From Zobellia nedashkovskayae (lineage in GTDB: Bacteria; Bacteroidota; Bacteroidia; Flavobacteriales; Flavobacteriaceae), in NCBI RefSeq assembly GCF_015330125.1, contig NZ_JADDXR010000002.1, positions 62,001 through 126,000 of the forward strand: a stretch of 64,000 bases of DNA, read 5' to 3'. Made by a program: the position numbers and the translations under genes. Below, piece after piece: positions 7,306-18,169 of the stretch. How positions within the stretch are numbered: position 1 is the first letter of the stretch; each line of letters begins with the position of its first letter. The notes under the pieces are model-generated. The model ran no database searches, was not told the origin of the DNA, and saw only the letters and a program-made list of their open reading frames with translations.

Positions 7306-9573
7306 TTAAGCTGCATTTTCCTTTTTGATAACATTCAATGCAGATCCTTCTCTGTACCAAGCTATTTGTGCATCATTATAGGTATGATTCACTTTAATAG
7401 TGTCTTTACTTCCATCTGCATGAACTATTTCTATTGTCAACTGCTTGTCTGGAGCAAATTCAGCTATATCCAAGAAGTTGAAAGTATCATCCTCTTGTAT
7501 TAAATCATAATCACTTTCATTAGAAAATGTCAAACCTAACATACCTTGTTTCTTTAGGTTTGTCTCATGTATACGAGCAAATGATTTTACTATTACTGCC
7601 GCAACACCTAAATGTCTTGGCTCCATAGCTGCATGCTCACGAGAAGAACCTTCTCCATAGTTGTGGTCACCAACAACTACAGATTTTACTCCTGCTGCTT
7701 TGTACGCACGTGCTGTATCTGGCACACCTGCATACTCACCTGTCAATTGGTTTTTGACAAAGTTTGTCTTCTTTCCAAATGCATTTACTGCACCAATTAA
7801 GCAGTTATTAGAAATATTATCTAAATGACCACGGAAACGTAACCAAGGACCTGCCATAGAAATGTGATCCGTTGTACATTTACCAAAGGCCTTGATCAGT
7901 AATTTAGCTCCCATTAAACTTTCGTCTTTAATTGGAGTAAACGGCTCTAACAATTGTAATCTTTCCGAATCAGGAGAAACCTTAACCTCTATACCAGAAC
8001 CGTCTGCATCTGGAGCTAAGAAACCAGCATCTTCTACAGCAAAACCTTGTGGAGGCAACTCTATTCCTAATGGCATATCTAATTTAACTTCCTCGCCATC
8101 TTCATTAAGCAACGTATCATTCATTGGATCAAAATCCAAACGACCGGATATTGCTATGGCAGCTACCATTTCTGGAGAACCAACAAATGCATGTGTATTT
8201 GGATTACCATCTGCTCTTTTAGAGAAGTTGCGGTTAAATGAGTGTACAATAGTGTTTTTCTCATCGCCTTTCGCATCACTTCTATCCCATTGACCAATAC
8301 ATGGCCCACAGGCATTGGTGAAGATTGTAGCTCCTAGATTTTCAAAAATCTCTAAAATACCATCTCTCTCCGCAGTATAACGAATCGTTTCTGAACCTGG
8401 GTTGATACCAAAATCCGACTTTGGCTTAATTTTTTTATCTACTGCTTGTTTAGCTATGGATGCTGCTCTTGTTAAATCTTCGTATGAAGAGTTAGTACAA
8501 GAACCTATTAATCCCCAATCTACTTTTAAAGGCCAGTCGTTAGCTCTTGCCTTCTCTCCCAACTCACCAACTGGCGTAGCCAAATCTGGAGTAAAAGGAC
8601 CGTTTAAATGAGGTCTTAACTCATCTAAATTAATTTCTATAATCTCATCAAAATATTGCTCTGGATTGGCGTACACCTCTGCATCTGCAGTTAAGTGTTC
8701 TTTTACTTGGTTAGCAGCATCTGCAACATCATTACGGTCCGTAGCACGCAGATAACGCTCCATAGATTCATCATAACCAAATGTAGAAGTAGTAGCTCCT
8801 ATTTCTGCTCCCATATTACAAATAGTACCTTTACCAGTACACGAAAGGTTTTTAGCACCTTCTCCAAAATATTCTACAATTGCCCCTGTACCACCTTTTA
8901 CAGTTAAGATACCTGCAACTTTTAAGATAACATCCTTAGCAGAAGTCCACCCAGAAATATTACCAGTTAATTTAACACCTATTAGTTTAGGAAATTTAAG
9001 TTCCCAAGCCATACCAGCCATGACATCTACAGCATCTGCACCACCAACACCAATAGCCACCATACCTAAACCACCAGCGTTAACTGTATGAGAATCGGTA
9101 CCGATCATCATTCCACCAGGGAATGCATAATTTTCAAGTACTACTTGGTGAATAATACCTGCTCCCGGTTTCCAGAAACCAATACCATATTTATTAGAAA
9201 CAGACTCTAAAAAGTCAAAAACCTCTGCACTTGTGGAGTTCGCTACTTTTAAATCTGAAACGGCGCCGTTTTTAGCTTGTATTAAGTGATCACAGTGAAC
9301 GGTAGTAGGCACAGCTACCTTTGGCTTTCCGGCTTGCATAAACTGCAAAAGAGCCATCTGCGCCGTAGCATCTTGACAAGCAATACGATCTGGAGCAAAA
9401 TCCACATAGTCTTTTCCCCTTTTAAATGCTTTGCTAGGGTTTCCGTCCCATAAGTGGGAATATAAAATCTTCTCTGAAAGGGTAAGCGGTTTACCTACAA
9501 TCTCACGTGCTTTATCCACACGCGTGGCCATATTCGCGTACACCCCTTTGATCATATCAATATCAAATGCCAT
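7306..9573 (-). CDS. Aconitate hydratase, mitochondrial/AcnA-like class
   Basis: This 755-residue TCA-cycle enzyme interconverts citrate and isocitrate. The three 4Fe-4S ligands are visible as Cys359 ([13 protein letters not shown]), Cys422 and Cys425 ([12 protein letters not shown]). The swivel domain contains [17 protein letters not shown]. Length and motifs resemble eukaryotic mitochondrial aconitase more than the roughly 890-residue E. coli AcnA. A 231-bp gap separates it from the AcnB-type gene on the same strand, with a terminator between, so the two aconitases are probably transcribed separately. Confidence 0.95.
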   Translation of the reverse strand: MAFDIDMIKGVYANMATRVDKAREIVGKPLTLSEKILYSHLWDGNPSKAFKRGKDYVDFAPDRIACQDATAQMALLQFMQAGKPKVAVPTTVHCDHLIQAKNGAVSDLKVANSTSAEVFDFLESVSNKYGIGFWKPGAGIIHQVVLENYAFPGGMMIGTDSHTVNAGGLGMVAIGVGGADAVDVMAGMAWELKFPKLIGVKLTGNISGWTSAKDVILKVAGILTVKGGTGAIVEYFGEGAKNLSCTGKGTICNMGAEIGATTSTFGYDESMERYLRATDRNDVADAANQVKEHLTADAEVYANPEQYFDEIIEINLDELRPHLNGPFTPDLATPVGELGEKARANDWPLKVDWGLIGSCTNSSYEDLTRAASIAKQAVDKKIKPKSDFGINPGSETIRYTAERDGILEIFENLGATIFTNACGPCIGQWDRSDAKGDEKNTIVHSFNRNFSKRADGNPNTHAFVGSPEMVAAIAISGRLDFDPMNDTLLNEDGEEVKLDMPLGIELPPQGFAVEDAGFLAPDADGSGIEVKVSPDSERLQLLEPFTPIKDESLMGAKLLIKAFGKCTTDHISMAGPWLRFRGHLDNISNNCLIGAVNAFGKKTNFVKNQLTGEYAGVPDTARAYKAAGVKSVVVGDHNYGEGSSREHAAMEPRHLGVAAVIVKSFARIHETNLKKQGMLGLTFSNESDYDLIQEDDTFNFLDIAEFAPDKQLTIEIVHADGSKDTIKVNHTYNDAQIAWYREGSALNVIKKENAA

Positions 9574-9750
9574 AAAGTCTATTTATAAATTTTGTAATTC
9601 TATTTTTGATAGTACAAGATACAAAATGTACAATAATTAAAAGGAAAGGCCTAAGAAATATAGAATGATTATAAAAAAGATTTTTTTTCTAGAAAACAGT
9701 CGTAAGAAACTAGTCTATAAATAGTTTTTTAAGGGTCAAAAAGGTTAAAT

Positions 9751-9781
9751 AAAAAAAGCCTGAATCCATGACTCAGGCTTT
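9751..9781 (-). terminator. Terminator of acnB
   Basis: On the minus strand a 9-bp stem AAAGCCTGA / TCAGGCTTT with a nine-base loop is followed by a T-rich stretch, just after the acnB stop codon. Confidence 0.85.
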
Positions 9782-9804
9782 AAGAATTTAATAAGATATT
9801 TCAA

Positions 9805-12582
9805 TTATTGTACCAATTGCTTTTGAGATGGCTTAAATTTAGTCAACACAATACCATCTACAGCTGCTTCATACTCTTTCATAGTTGGAGTTCTACCTAA
9901 AATTGTAGACAAGACTACTACTGGTGTAGAGGATAATAAAGACTCCCCTTTTTTCTCACCGGAATCTTTTACAACTCTTCCTTGAAATAAACGTGTTGAA
10001 GTAGCCATTACAGTATCTCCTGGTTCTGCTTTCTCTTGGTTACCCATACATAAGTTACAGCCTGGACGCTCTAAATACAACATATTTTCATATTTAGTAC
10101 GAGCTAAACCTTTTGGAGCACTGTCATCAAACTCAAAACCAGAATACTTAACTAAAACATCCCAATCTCCCTCTGCTTTTAACTCATCAACAATATTATA
10201 TGTTGGAGGAGCAACAACTAAAGGTGCTTTAAATTCAACCTTACCTTGTTGTGCCTCAATGTTCTTTAACATTTGAGCCAAGATTTTCATATCGCCTTTA
10301 TGAACCATACAAGATCCAACGAAACCTAAATCTACTTTTTTAGTGCCACCATAATAAGATAATGGTCTAATGTTATCGTGCGTGTAACGCTTAGAAACAT
10401 CTTCATTATTTACATCCGGATCAGCAATCATTGGCTCTGCTATTTCATCTAAATCAATGATAACTTCTGCATGATATTTAGCGTTTGCATCTGGTCTTAA
10501 AGAAGGTTTAATTCCTGTTTTAAGCTCAGTTATTCTTGTATTTGCTTTATTAACAAGACCTTTAAGAACTTGCTTAGCGTTGTCCATTCCTTTATCAATC
10601 ATGATTTGGATACGACCTTTTGCAATCTCTAATGACTCAATTAATGTATCATCTTCAGATATACAGATAGATGCTTTTGCTTTCATCTCTGCGGTCCAAT
10701 CTGTAAAAGTAAAGGCTTCATCTGAAGTAAGTGTTCCAATATGGACCTCAATGATCCTGCCTTGGAATACGTTTTCTCCGCCAAATTGCTTCAACATCTG
10801 AGATTGTGTAGCGTGTACCACATCACGGAAATCCATATAAGACTTCATTTGTCCTTTAAAAGTCACTTTTACCGATTCTGGAATAGGCATAGTAGCTTCA
10901 CCTGTAGCAAGTGCTAAGGCAACTGTTCCTGAATCTGCCCCAAAAGCAACTCCTTTGGACATACGGGTGTGAGAATCTCCACCTATAATAATATCCCAAT
11001 CACCAACAGTAATATCATTTAATACTTTATGAATAACATCTGTCATTGGAAAGTATTTCCCTTTAGGATCACGACCAGTAATTAAACCAAAATCGTTCAT
11101 AAAACTCATTAATCTTGGAATGTTAGCCTTAGACTTATCATCCCAAACTGAAGCTGTATGACATCCTGATTGGTATGCACCATCAACAATTGGAGAAATA
11201 ACCGTAGCTGCCATCATCTCTAATTCTTGAGACGTCATTAATCCTGTTGTATCTTGTGAACCTACAATATTTACTTCTACTCTAACATTAGAACCTGCAT
11301 GTAACGTTTTGCCTGGTGTATTTCCTACAGCATTTTTATTGAATATTTTTTCAACAGCCGTTAAACCTTGTCCTTCAATAGAAACTTCTTTTGAAGTAGC
11401 ATAAACTTCCGGAATATCTATTCCTAATATTTTACAAGCTAAGGTTTGTAATTTTTTACCAAATACAACAGCGTAAGAACCTCCTGCTTTTATAAACTCC
11501 ATTTTTGGTGGCGTTAATGCAGTAGAAATATCTTTTAATTCTTCACCGTCTTTGTATAGTTTTTTTGTCTTTGTATTAATTGTTAGCACTGTACCTGTAT
11601 CAACCGAATACGTTTGCTTTAAAACTGGTTCGCCATCTTCATCTACGATAGTATTTCCTGCAGCATCTTTTTGCTTTACCCAGTTTTTTAAATCAATACC
11701 AATACCGCCAGTTACACTAACTGTTGTTAAGAAAATTGGTGCAATTCCATTTGTACCCGCAATTACTGGTGCAAAATTAATAAATGGCACATATTTACTA
11801 AAAGGAACACCTGTCCATAACGCAACGTTGTTTACTCCTGACATTCTTGAAGAACCAACTCCCATGGTCCCTTTTTCAGCAATTAACATAACACGTTTAT
11901 CTGGGTGTTGCTCTTTTAAAGCCAACAACTCCTTTTGCATTTCTTTGTTATGCTCAAATAAACATTGACCATGTAGTTCTCTGTCTGAACGCGAGTGAGC
12001 ATCGCCACCTGGAGATAATAAATCTGTAGAAATATCACCAATACCAGCAATATACGTTACTACCTCAATCTCTTCTTCTACTTCAGGAAGTTTAGTAAAG
12101 AATTCCGCTTTAGCATAACTTTCTATGATTTCTTTAGCAATAGCATTACCACTTTTAAATGCTTCTTCTAAACGAGCCGTATCTGCTTCATAAAGAAAAA
12201 CTTGCGTTTTTAAAATTTCAGCCGCTTCTTTTGCTAAAGTAAGGTCAGTTCCTAAAGCTACATCCAACAATACCTCTACTGAAGGACCACCTTTCATATG
12301 AGATAATTGTTCCAAAGCAAATGTAGGTGTGATTTCTTTCACTACTGATTCACCAAGAACAATTTCCTTTAAAAATTTTGCTTTAACACCAGCAGCACTG
12401 GTAGTACCAGGTAAAACATTATAAATAAAAAAGTTAAGAGAATCTTCTCTATACTCATTATTTTCATCTTTAATTTGCTCAATGATTTTACTAAGTAATT
12501 CAGCTCCATCAATTGGCTTTGGGTGAAGACCTTGACTTTTACGCTCTTCGATTTCCTTTAAGTAATCTTTGTAAATGCTCAT
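9805..12582 (-). CDS. acnB: Aconitate hydratase B / 2-methylisocitrate dehydratase
   Basis: This 925-residue protein has the AcnB domain order: a HEAT-like N-terminal domain, the swivel domain, then the catalytic Fe-S domains. The cluster ligands are Cys758 (GFVGSCMVHKGD), Cys842 and Cys845 (PGCNLCMGNQEK). AcnB catalyses citrate-isocitrate interconversion and can act on 2-methyl-cis-aconitate. E. coli AcnB is 865 residues; the extra length is spread through the protein, including an insertion around DEDGEPVLKQTY. It lies in series with a second aconitase of a different class. Confidence 0.95.
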   Translation of the reverse strand: MSIYKDYLKEIEERKSQGLHPKPIDGAELLSKIIEQIKDENNEYREDSLNFFIYNVLPGTTSAAGVKAKFLKEIVLGESVVKEITPTFALEQLSHMKGGPSVEVLLDVALGTDLTLAKEAAEILKTQVFLYEADTARLEEAFKSGNAIAKEIIESYAKAEFFTKLPEVEEEIEVVTYIAGIGDISTDLLSPGGDAHSRSDRELHGQCLFEHNKEMQKELLALKEQHPDKRVMLIAEKGTMGVGSSRMSGVNNVALWTGVPFSKYVPFINFAPVIAGTNGIAPIFLTTVSVTGGIGIDLKNWVKQKDAAGNTIVDEDGEPVLKQTYSVDTGTVLTINTKTKKLYKDGEELKDISTALTPPKMEFIKAGGSYAVVFGKKLQTLACKILGIDIPEVYATSKEVSIEGQGLTAVEKIFNKNAVGNTPGKTLHAGSNVRVEVNIVGSQDTTGLMTSQELEMMAATVISPIVDGAYQSGCHTASVWDDKSKANIPRLMSFMNDFGLITGRDPKGKYFPMTDVIHKVLNDITVGDWDIIIGGDSHTRMSKGVAFGADSGTVALALATGEATMPIPESVKVTFKGQMKSYMDFRDVVHATQSQMLKQFGGENVFQGRIIEVHIGTLTSDEAFTFTDWTAEMKAKASICISEDDTLIESLEIAKGRIQIMIDKGMDNAKQVLKGLVNKANTRITELKTGIKPSLRPDANAKYHAEVIIDLDEIAEPMIADPDVNNEDVSKRYTHDNIRPLSYYGGTKKVDLGFVGSCMVHKGDMKILAQMLKNIEAQQGKVEFKAPLVVAPPTYNIVDELKAEGDWDVLVKYSGFEFDDSAPKGLARTKYENMLYLERPGCNLCMGNQEKAEPGDTVMATSTRLFQGRVVKDSGEKKGESLLSSTPVVVLSTILGRTPTMKEYEAAVDGIVLTKFKPSQKQLVQ

Positions 12583-12945
12583 TTAAAAAATGGTTTGAGT
12601 GTTAATTAGCTGTTGCAGAATAGTCAGAATTTTCTGTAACGAAACATATACTATATTTCACAGCTAAAATTAAAGGTTAAAAACAGCTTTGACCTCACCT
12701 TATTAACATGTTGTATCACATGAGATAATATCCCTTTGACCATTACCATATTAAATGCCATTACCGAATTAGTTTGAGTTGTTTCAATCCCGTAAAACTA
12801 AGAAAATATAGAGCGGTAATAAAATTTTTACCTTAGGATTCACACCTTTTTTAGAAATTGATCAGTAGATTGCTTTCTCCTTGCACTAACTTGGGGAAGA
12901 AAGGTAGAAAACTTAAGAATTTATAGCAGATATGTTAATTTTTCG
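12583..12945. other. Intergenic region between moxR and acnB
   Basis: About 360 bases with no credible gene on either strand. It should contain the leftward acnB promoter. The best sequence I see on the minus strand is TATGTTTC near 12640-12650, one mismatch from TANNTTTG, which is weak. No clear terminator follows moxR. Confidence 0.4.
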
Positions 12946-13899
12946 CTAGAGTAACTTACCTATAATGGCTTCTTCAGAAATACCTTCGGCCTCTGCTTTG
13001 TAGTTTTTGATAAGTCGATGTCTCAGAATACCTGTTGCAACTGCTTGAATATCCTCGGCATCGGGTGAAAATTTACCATGTATTGCGGCATGTGCCTTAG
13101 CTGCCAAAACAAGATTTTGCGAAGCTCTTGGACCTGCTCCCCAATCTATATATTGCTTTACATAATCACTTGCCGTTTCAAGATTTGGCCGGGTAGAGTT
13201 TACCAATTTAACAGCGTACTCCACAACATTATCCGGCACAGGAATACGGCGAACCAGTTGTTGAACTTCCAATATTTCATGTGCACTAAACAACGCCTGA
13301 ATATGTACAGAACGGTCTGAAGTTGTATTCTTAACAACTTGTATTTCTTCTTCAACAGAAGGATACTTCAACTCTATAGCGAACATAAAACGGTCTAACT
13401 GCGCTTCAGGAAGTGGGTAAGTACCTTCTTGCTCTATAGGGTTTTGGGTAGCTAAAACAAAAAAGGGAAGTTCTAGTTTATGTTGTTGTCCGGCAATGGT
13501 TACCGAACGCTCCTGCATTGCTTCAAGCAAAGCAGCCTGAGTTTTAGGTGGCGTACGGTTGATCTCATCTGCCAAAATGATATTTGCGAAAATAGGTCCT
13601 TTAATAAACTTAAAATTGCGATTTTGATCAAGAACCTCACTACCAAGAATATCACTTGGCATTAAATCCGGAGTAAACTGAATACGTTTAAAATCCAAAC
13701 CCAAAGTTTGGGCTATAGTATTCACCATTAAGGTTTTTGCTAATCCAGGAACACCAATAAGTAAAGAATGTCCACCCGTATAAATACTTAAAAGAATTTG
13801 GTCTATTACCGCATCTTGGCCAACAATGACCTTGGCAATTTCCTTTTTGAGTGCCTTATGTTTTTCTACGAGATTATTAATTGCCTGAACGTCTGACAT
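12946..13899 (-). CDS. MoxR-family AAA+ ATPase
   Basis: This 317-residue AAA_3 ATPase has a Walker A motif GVPGLAKT (49-56), a Walker B motif LADEINR (109-115), sensor sequence ATQNP, and the C-terminal lid domain. MoxR proteins act as chaperones in maturation of partner complexes, usually with VWA-domain proteins encoded beside them. Here no DUF58 or VWA (Bat) gene follows. Instead it lies four bases after the SurA-like gene on the same strand, which links it to envelope protein folding. Confidence 0.92.
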   Translation of the reverse strand: MSDVQAINNLVEKHKALKKEIAKVIVGQDAVIDQILLSIYTGGHSLLIGVPGLAKTLMVNTIAQTLGLDFKRIQFTPDLMPSDILGSEVLDQNRNFKFIKGPIFANIILADEINRTPPKTQAALLEAMQERSVTIAGQQHKLELPFFVLATQNPIEQEGTYPLPEAQLDRFMFAIELKYPSVEEEIQVVKNTTSDRSVHIQALFSAHEILEVQQLVRRIPVPDNVVEYAVKLVNSTRPNLETASDYVKQYIDWGAGPRASQNLVLAAKAHAAIHGKFSPDAEDIQAVATGILRHRLIKNYKAEAEGISEEAIIGKLL

Positions 13900-13903
13900 A
13901 AAC

Positions 13904-15385
13904 TTAATCTTTTACCCAGTTATTGGCAAAATCACAGTCTTTGTTATCCTCGTTCACGCTAATATAGGTATCTTCTATATGGTCGTCCATCCATTTTTTA
14001 ATGGCATTGTACTGCTTTTCCGTTTTAGCTAATTGCTGAATTTTGATATAATCCTTAGAAAAGTCGGCTGTATGCTCATCATACCTATTAGTAACCTTTA
14101 ATATTTTATACTTGGGACCTCCACCTCTTGGATCTTCTTCTAATAAAGGATATGAAATTTCATCATCCTTAAGACTACGTACTTGGTTGTAAAGCGCCGG
14201 ATCCATTTTTGTTAACTCAAAACGAGAATCAAAATTGGTAGGGTTTCTCAAAAGACCACCATCAAACTTGGTTTCTTTTTCATCTGAGAAGTTACGTGCT
14301 GCATCTGCAAAAGAATATTTACCTTCCATAATATGCTTACGAATCGTATCCAACTCAGTCTTTACTTCATCTAAAGCTGTTTGAGAAATTTTAGGTTGCA
14401 TAAGAATATGACGCAAATCTAATTCTTGACCTCTTATTTTTTCGATGAAAATAATATGATAACCAAACTGAGTTTCAAAAGGTTCTGAAACTTCTCCTTC
14501 TGCTAAACTAAAAGCTACATCCTTAAAGGTTTTATCAAACCCTGTTTCTTTAGTTATACTATAAAAACCACCTTTTGATTTTGAACCTGGATCCTCAGAA
14601 TATAAAATAGCTTTTACACTAAAACTTGCATCATTATCTTCAACATCAGATTTTATCTTGTTCAACTTACCTAGAACTTCCTCAACCTCTTTTTCTGTTG
14701 GCTTTGGAGACTTTACGATTTGTGCGATTTCCATTTCCGCACCAAAAACAGGGCGTTCATCTTCTGGAATCTTACTAAAAAACTGACGAACTTCTTCTGG
14801 GGTAATTTCTATTTTCTCAACAATACTAGACTGCATTTTCTCAGAAAGCATGCGTAATTTGTTAATTTTATTGATGTCTTCACGAAGACTAGCTTCATCT
14901 TCCTTTTTGTAGAATTTCAACAACTTTTCCATAGAACCGGTCTGCTGCACAAAAGATTGAATTTGACGATCGGTAGTAGCGGCAATCTCATCATCTGAAA
15001 CTAAAAGACTATCCTGTACGGCCTGGTGGGCATACAAACGGTCTTCCATTAACTTACCTAAAAGTCCACATCGCGTAACATCTGCAGTAGAAACACCTTG
15101 ACTTTTTAAATCGATTAAAGTTTTTTCAATATCCGATTCCAAAATAACATAGTCACCTACAACGGCAGAAATACCATCTAACTTAATTTTCTTGAAATTT
15201 ACGGCAGGCTTGGTTGAATCTTTTTCTATACTTGCTTCTGCCTCTAATAACGGTTCTGCAGATTCTTCCACAGTTTCAATTACCTCTTCTGTTTCAGTTA
15301 CTTCTTCTTCTGTTTCTTGAGCAAACATGCTTCCTGTAATCAAAAAGCATCCTAGAATGGCAACAAACTTATTCACCTTGCTCAT
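13904..15385 (-). CDS. Periplasmic peptidyl-prolyl isomerase, SurA/PpiC type
   Basis: The protein is 493 residues from the ATG at 15385, which places the signal peptide ([20 protein letters not shown]...FAQ) at the start. An earlier in-frame start would add 11 residues and overlap the upstream gene more. After an acidic linker comes a SurA N-domain-like region (about 50-200), then two parvulin domains: about 210-325, and about 325-440 beginning [11 protein letters not shown]. SurA proteins escort outer-membrane proteins. It overlaps the upstream folding-factor gene by 17 bases and is followed by moxR. Confidence 0.87.
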   Translation of the reverse strand: MSKVNKFVAILGCFLITGSMFAQETEEEVTETEEVIETVEESAEPLLEAEASIEKDSTKPAVNFKKIKLDGISAVVGDYVILESDIEKTLIDLKSQGVSTADVTRCGLLGKLMEDRLYAHQAVQDSLLVSDDEIAATTDRQIQSFVQQTGSMEKLLKFYKKEDEASLREDINKINKLRMLSEKMQSSIVEKIEITPEEVRQFFSKIPEDERPVFGAEMEIAQIVKSPKPTEKEVEEVLGKLNKIKSDVEDNDASFSVKAILYSEDPGSKSKGGFYSITKETGFDKTFKDVAFSLAEGEVSEPFETQFGYHIIFIEKIRGQELDLRHILMQPKISQTALDEVKTELDTIRKHIMEGKYSFADAARNFSDEKETKFDGGLLRNPTNFDSRFELTKMDPALYNQVRSLKDDEISYPLLEEDPRGGGPKYKILKVTNRYDEHTADFSKDYIKIQQLAKTEKQYNAIKKWMDDHIEDTYISVNEDNKDCDFANNWVKD

Positions 15386-16259
15386 AAACTTCAAATTCTT
15401 TTTCTTTAATAGCCTCATCTATAATTTCTGTTTCCAGTTTTCGTAAATAATCAAGTTTTCTTCTACTTAACAGAACCTGTTTAATTGTAGGTTCAATAAA
15501 AGACAGTGGAGCGACGTCATTAACATCAAGCACATCGGTAACCTTTGCCAAATATACCCCGTTTGCATCCTCTAACTCAAAAAATTGTGATTTTTTTAGG
15601 TGTTTATTGGCATTTTCAAAGGTTAATGGAGGTATTTCTTGTATAATTCTAGTAGCGCTTACCCAGATAGAGTCATTGAAGTTTAATTTCTTGAACTGCA
15701 CCCCAATAGAATCTAAATATGCGATATCATTTTTCTTAAAACGCTTCAATTTACTTATGACAGCATCTTGGTTCAAGAATTGTTTGGGTAGCTCTACAAA
15801 CCTAAGTTTTACGATTTTTTCTTTCAGCTTAAAATTTTCTTTCTCCCTTTCGTAAAAACCGTTTAACTGGGAACTACTGATTACAGTATCACCTCCCTGT
15901 TGTACCAAAGCTTCTTTATAAGCCCTTGTATATAGGTCAATGCGGTAATCTGCTACCAATTCGTCATATTCCGCCAGTTTTTCTTCCGGAAGATTAATTT
16001 TAGCCTTATCGAGCAATAATTGTTTTGATGCCCAATTGTTAATATAATTCGTCACAAAAGAAGCACTATCTTCTTTTGAAATTCCTTTAGCCAAAAGTTT
16101 AGCTACATCATCGCGATACAAATAATTCTCACCAACACGGGCTAAAAACCCAGGTTCGTCTTTTGTTAAGAAAGAACCACAGCCAACAAAAAGGGTAACA
16201 AAACCCATAATAGCCGAACAACGAACCAGATAGCGCAATGGTATTATATTTAATTTCAT
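15369..16259 (-). CDS. Lipoprotein related to SurA/PpiC folding factors, no clear PPIase domain
   Basis: This 296-residue protein has a lipobox FVGCGS (Cys at about residue 27), so it is probably an SPII lipoprotein. After the anchor, GFLARVGENYLYRDDVAKLL resembles the N-terminal helical module of SurA/PrsA. The middle (FKLKEKIVKLRFVEL) is only parvulin-like. I see no complete catalytic parvulin domain, so it may be a chaperone rather than an isomerase. It is the first gene of the folding-factor/MoxR group, and its end overlaps the SurA-like gene. Confidence 0.75.
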   Translation of the reverse strand: MKLNIIPLRYLVRCSAIMGFVTLFVGCGSFLTKDEPGFLARVGENYLYRDDVAKLLAKGISKEDSASFVTNYINNWASKQLLLDKAKINLPEEKLAEYDELVADYRIDLYTRAYKEALVQQGGDTVISSSQLNGFYEREKENFKLKEKIVKLRFVELPKQFLNQDAVISKLKRFKKNDIAYLDSIGVQFKKLNFNDSIWVSATRIIQEIPPLTFENANKHLKKSQFFELEDANGVYLAKVTDVLDVNDVAPLSFIEPTIKQVLLSRRKLDYLRKLETEIIDEAIKEKEFEVYEQGE

Positions 16260-16272
16260 GGGGCAAAAATAG

Positions 16273-16280
16273 CAAATCTA
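16273..16280 (-). promoter_or_regulatory. -7 box (TAGATTTG) of the folding-factor operon
   Basis: TAGATTTG on the minus strand lies 13 bases before the ATG at 16259. A second overlapping match, TATTTTTG, is closer to the ATG but would leave almost no leader. Confidence 0.5.
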
Positions 16281-16385
16281 CTATGGTGGGCAATAGACTC
16301 TTAGGTCTTAACAGACTTTTAATTTTACCTGTAATCCATTACCTACACTTTAGAGCTTGTTTTTATAATTGCTTTCTTGGAAAGC

Positions 16386-16414
16386 TTGTTTTTATTTAAA
16401 CGATACTACTTTTG
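16386..16414 (+). promoter_or_regulatory. Promoter (TTG-N18-TACTTTTG)
   Basis: TTG at 16386-16388 and TACTTTTG at 16407-16414 match both elements of the Bacteroidetes promoter with 18-base spacing. This predicts a leader of about 100 bases before the gene at 16520. The -33 element lies in the second copy of a 13-base direct repeat AGCTTGTTTTTAT (16354-16366 and 16383-16395). Confidence 0.65.
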
Positions 16415-16519
16415 CCCAGTGGTTATTTCAATTTCGTCGAAAACTTGGTTTAGAATCAGAGCTAAAAACCTAAATTGGAATCGCTTTAATAAATATTTAG
16501 AACACAGAACACTTATTTT

Positions 16520-16771
16520 ATGAGCAGAAAGTTAAAACTGATTTGGGATTTTAGGGGTCCGGCCGCACAAAAAACTGCGGAACACCATGTAATTCACCTA
16601 AAAGAATTTATCGCAATTGAAAAAACAAATCTTGACATTACTGGTTCTCAGGATTATAATGATATGCACAGCATAGCCTTTATGGTGGTTGATGAAGCAG
16701 AAATGATACCAGTTAGAGATGCCCTTAAACCGCATCGTGGAGAAGTCTATGTTGAACCGGCAGAGAGCTAA
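16520..16771 (+). CDS. Conserved hypothetical protein, 83 residues
   Basis: A small soluble protein beginning MSRKLKLIWDFRGPAAQKTA and ending RGEVYVEPAES. It has no signal peptide and no motif I recognise. The histidine-rich segment EHHVIHLKEF (about 21-30) and the segment MVVDEAEMIPVRDALKPHRG are noticeable. A good promoter about 100 bases upstream and clean flanks support it as a real gene. It is followed 38 bp later by the serine hydrolase gene on the same strand. Function unknown. Confidence 0.75.
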   Translation: MSRKLKLIWDFRGPAAQKTAEHHVIHLKEFIAIEKTNLDITGSQDYNDMHSIAFMVVDEAEMIPVRDALKPHRGEVYVEPAES

Positions 16772-16809
16772 AAGACTATCTCCCTTATTTATAAATTTTA
16801 TTAAAACGC

Positions 16810-17970
16810 ATGTTTAAAAAAGGTCTCTTTATAGCTTTAAGTCTACTAATATCTGTTTCTTGCTCACCTCAAAAACAAGAGCAAAAACAAGAAAAACACC
16901 AAACTAGCGATCCGTTAGATGGTATACTGACTTCTAATACCCCGCAAATAAAAAGGGTGATGGACAGCCTTGATCAACATGAAGTTCAAATAAGATATAC
17001 GCAAATAGATAGAACAGGTGACGAAGTTAGTTTTACTGATTATAATTTTCAGGTAGACTCAAATAATTACTTTTATCCTGCTAGCACCGCAAAACTTCCA
17101 ACAGCAGTTGTAGCACTTACTCGTTTGAACCAAATGGATTCTCTAAGTCTCAATACCCGATTTTATGTTGAGGGCGATTCTATTGAAACTACCTTTTCTG
17201 AAGTTATTTCTCAGATATTTGCAGTTAGCGATAACGATGCAAACAATAGATTAATTGAGTTTTTAGGGCAAGATACCATCAACACCGTTTTAAGACGAGC
17301 AGGAGTTGCACCTATAAGAATATGGCAAAGATTAGGTAATGATGATGACAACGCAACTACGAAACCCTTGATTATCTATGAGAATGATAGCACTGTTCGT
17401 ATGTTATCAAAAAAAATAAATTCGTATCCAGAACCATTAGAACTTAATAGTATTAAAAAAGGGAAAGGATTCTACGAAGAAGATTCCCTAATAACAGAAG
17501 CTTTTGATTTTAGTCTAAAAAACTACTACCCTATTGAAACCCAAGACGCTCTTCTAAAGCGGATTATCTTTCCTGAGACATTTGCAGAAAATGAACGTTT
17601 TAATATGAATGAAGAGCAACGTAATTTTCTGCTAAGTGCTATGTATACCGTTCCAAGAAAAATTGGCTACGATCCTAAAGAATATAATGACAGTTATTGC
17701 AAATTTTTTATTTACGGAGATACAAAAGAGAACATTCCAGAAAATATTAAAATTTATAATAAAGTAGGGTTTGCCTATGGCACCTTAACGGATTGCGCCT
17801 ATATCAAAGACACAGAAAATAACGTAGAATTCATGATTACCGCGACTTTGTTGGTCAATAACAACGGTATTTTTAATGATAACAACTACGAATATGACGA
17901 AGTTGGCATACCGTTTTTAGCAGAACTAGGTAGGCAATTGTATGCTTATGAGCTAAAGCGAAAACAATAA
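16810..17970 (+). CDS. Class A beta-lactamase-like serine hydrolase, lipoprotein
   Basis: This 386-residue protein has a lipobox ending at Cys18 (LLISVSCSP). It carries the three active-site elements of class A penicillin-recognising enzymes: Ser92-Thr-Ala-Lys95, Ser140-Asp141-Asn142, and Lys318-Val-Gly320 in place of KTG. The protein is about 100 residues longer than ordinary class A beta-lactamases, with an insertion between the second and third motifs. It is therefore more likely a cell-wall-related or other esterase/peptidase than a resistance enzyme. Substrate unknown. Confidence 0.8.
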   Translation: MFKKGLFIALSLLISVSCSPQKQEQKQEKHQTSDPLDGILTSNTPQIKRVMDSLDQHEVQIRYTQIDRTGDEVSFTDYNFQVDSNNYFYPASTAKLPTAVVALTRLNQMDSLSLNTRFYVEGDSIETTFSEVISQIFAVSDNDANNRLIEFLGQDTINTVLRRAGVAPIRIWQRLGNDDDNATTKPLIIYENDSTVRMLSKKINSYPEPLELNSIKKGKGFYEEDSLITEAFDFSLKNYYPIETQDALLKRIIFPETFAENERFNMNEEQRNFLLSAMYTVPRKIGYDPKEYNDSYCKFFIYGDTKENIPENIKIYNKVGFAYGTLTDCAYIKDTENNVEFMITATLLVNNNGIFNDNNYEYDEVGIPFLAELGRQLYAYELKRKQ

Positions 17971-18169
17971 CCTCCAGCACTTACTACCCCTTTTCCGCTA
18001 GCCTGATCAACGATGTGCTGTTTTCTTAACTATAAGCAGAGCGCACCTACTTTAATTGTTCTTGAATATATGTTGGGTTCCTGTCAATAAATTACCTCAT
18101 TTTTCGTTATGTAAGCTAGTTCTATAGCTTAAAAACAGCCTATTGAGCTTACAAAAAAGTAATCTTATC

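Noticed and set aside
7306..12582. Many rightward frames of 60-140 codons opposite the two aconitase genes
   Set aside because: They lie wholly inside strongly supported genes, have no family resemblance and follow from the codon use of the other strand.
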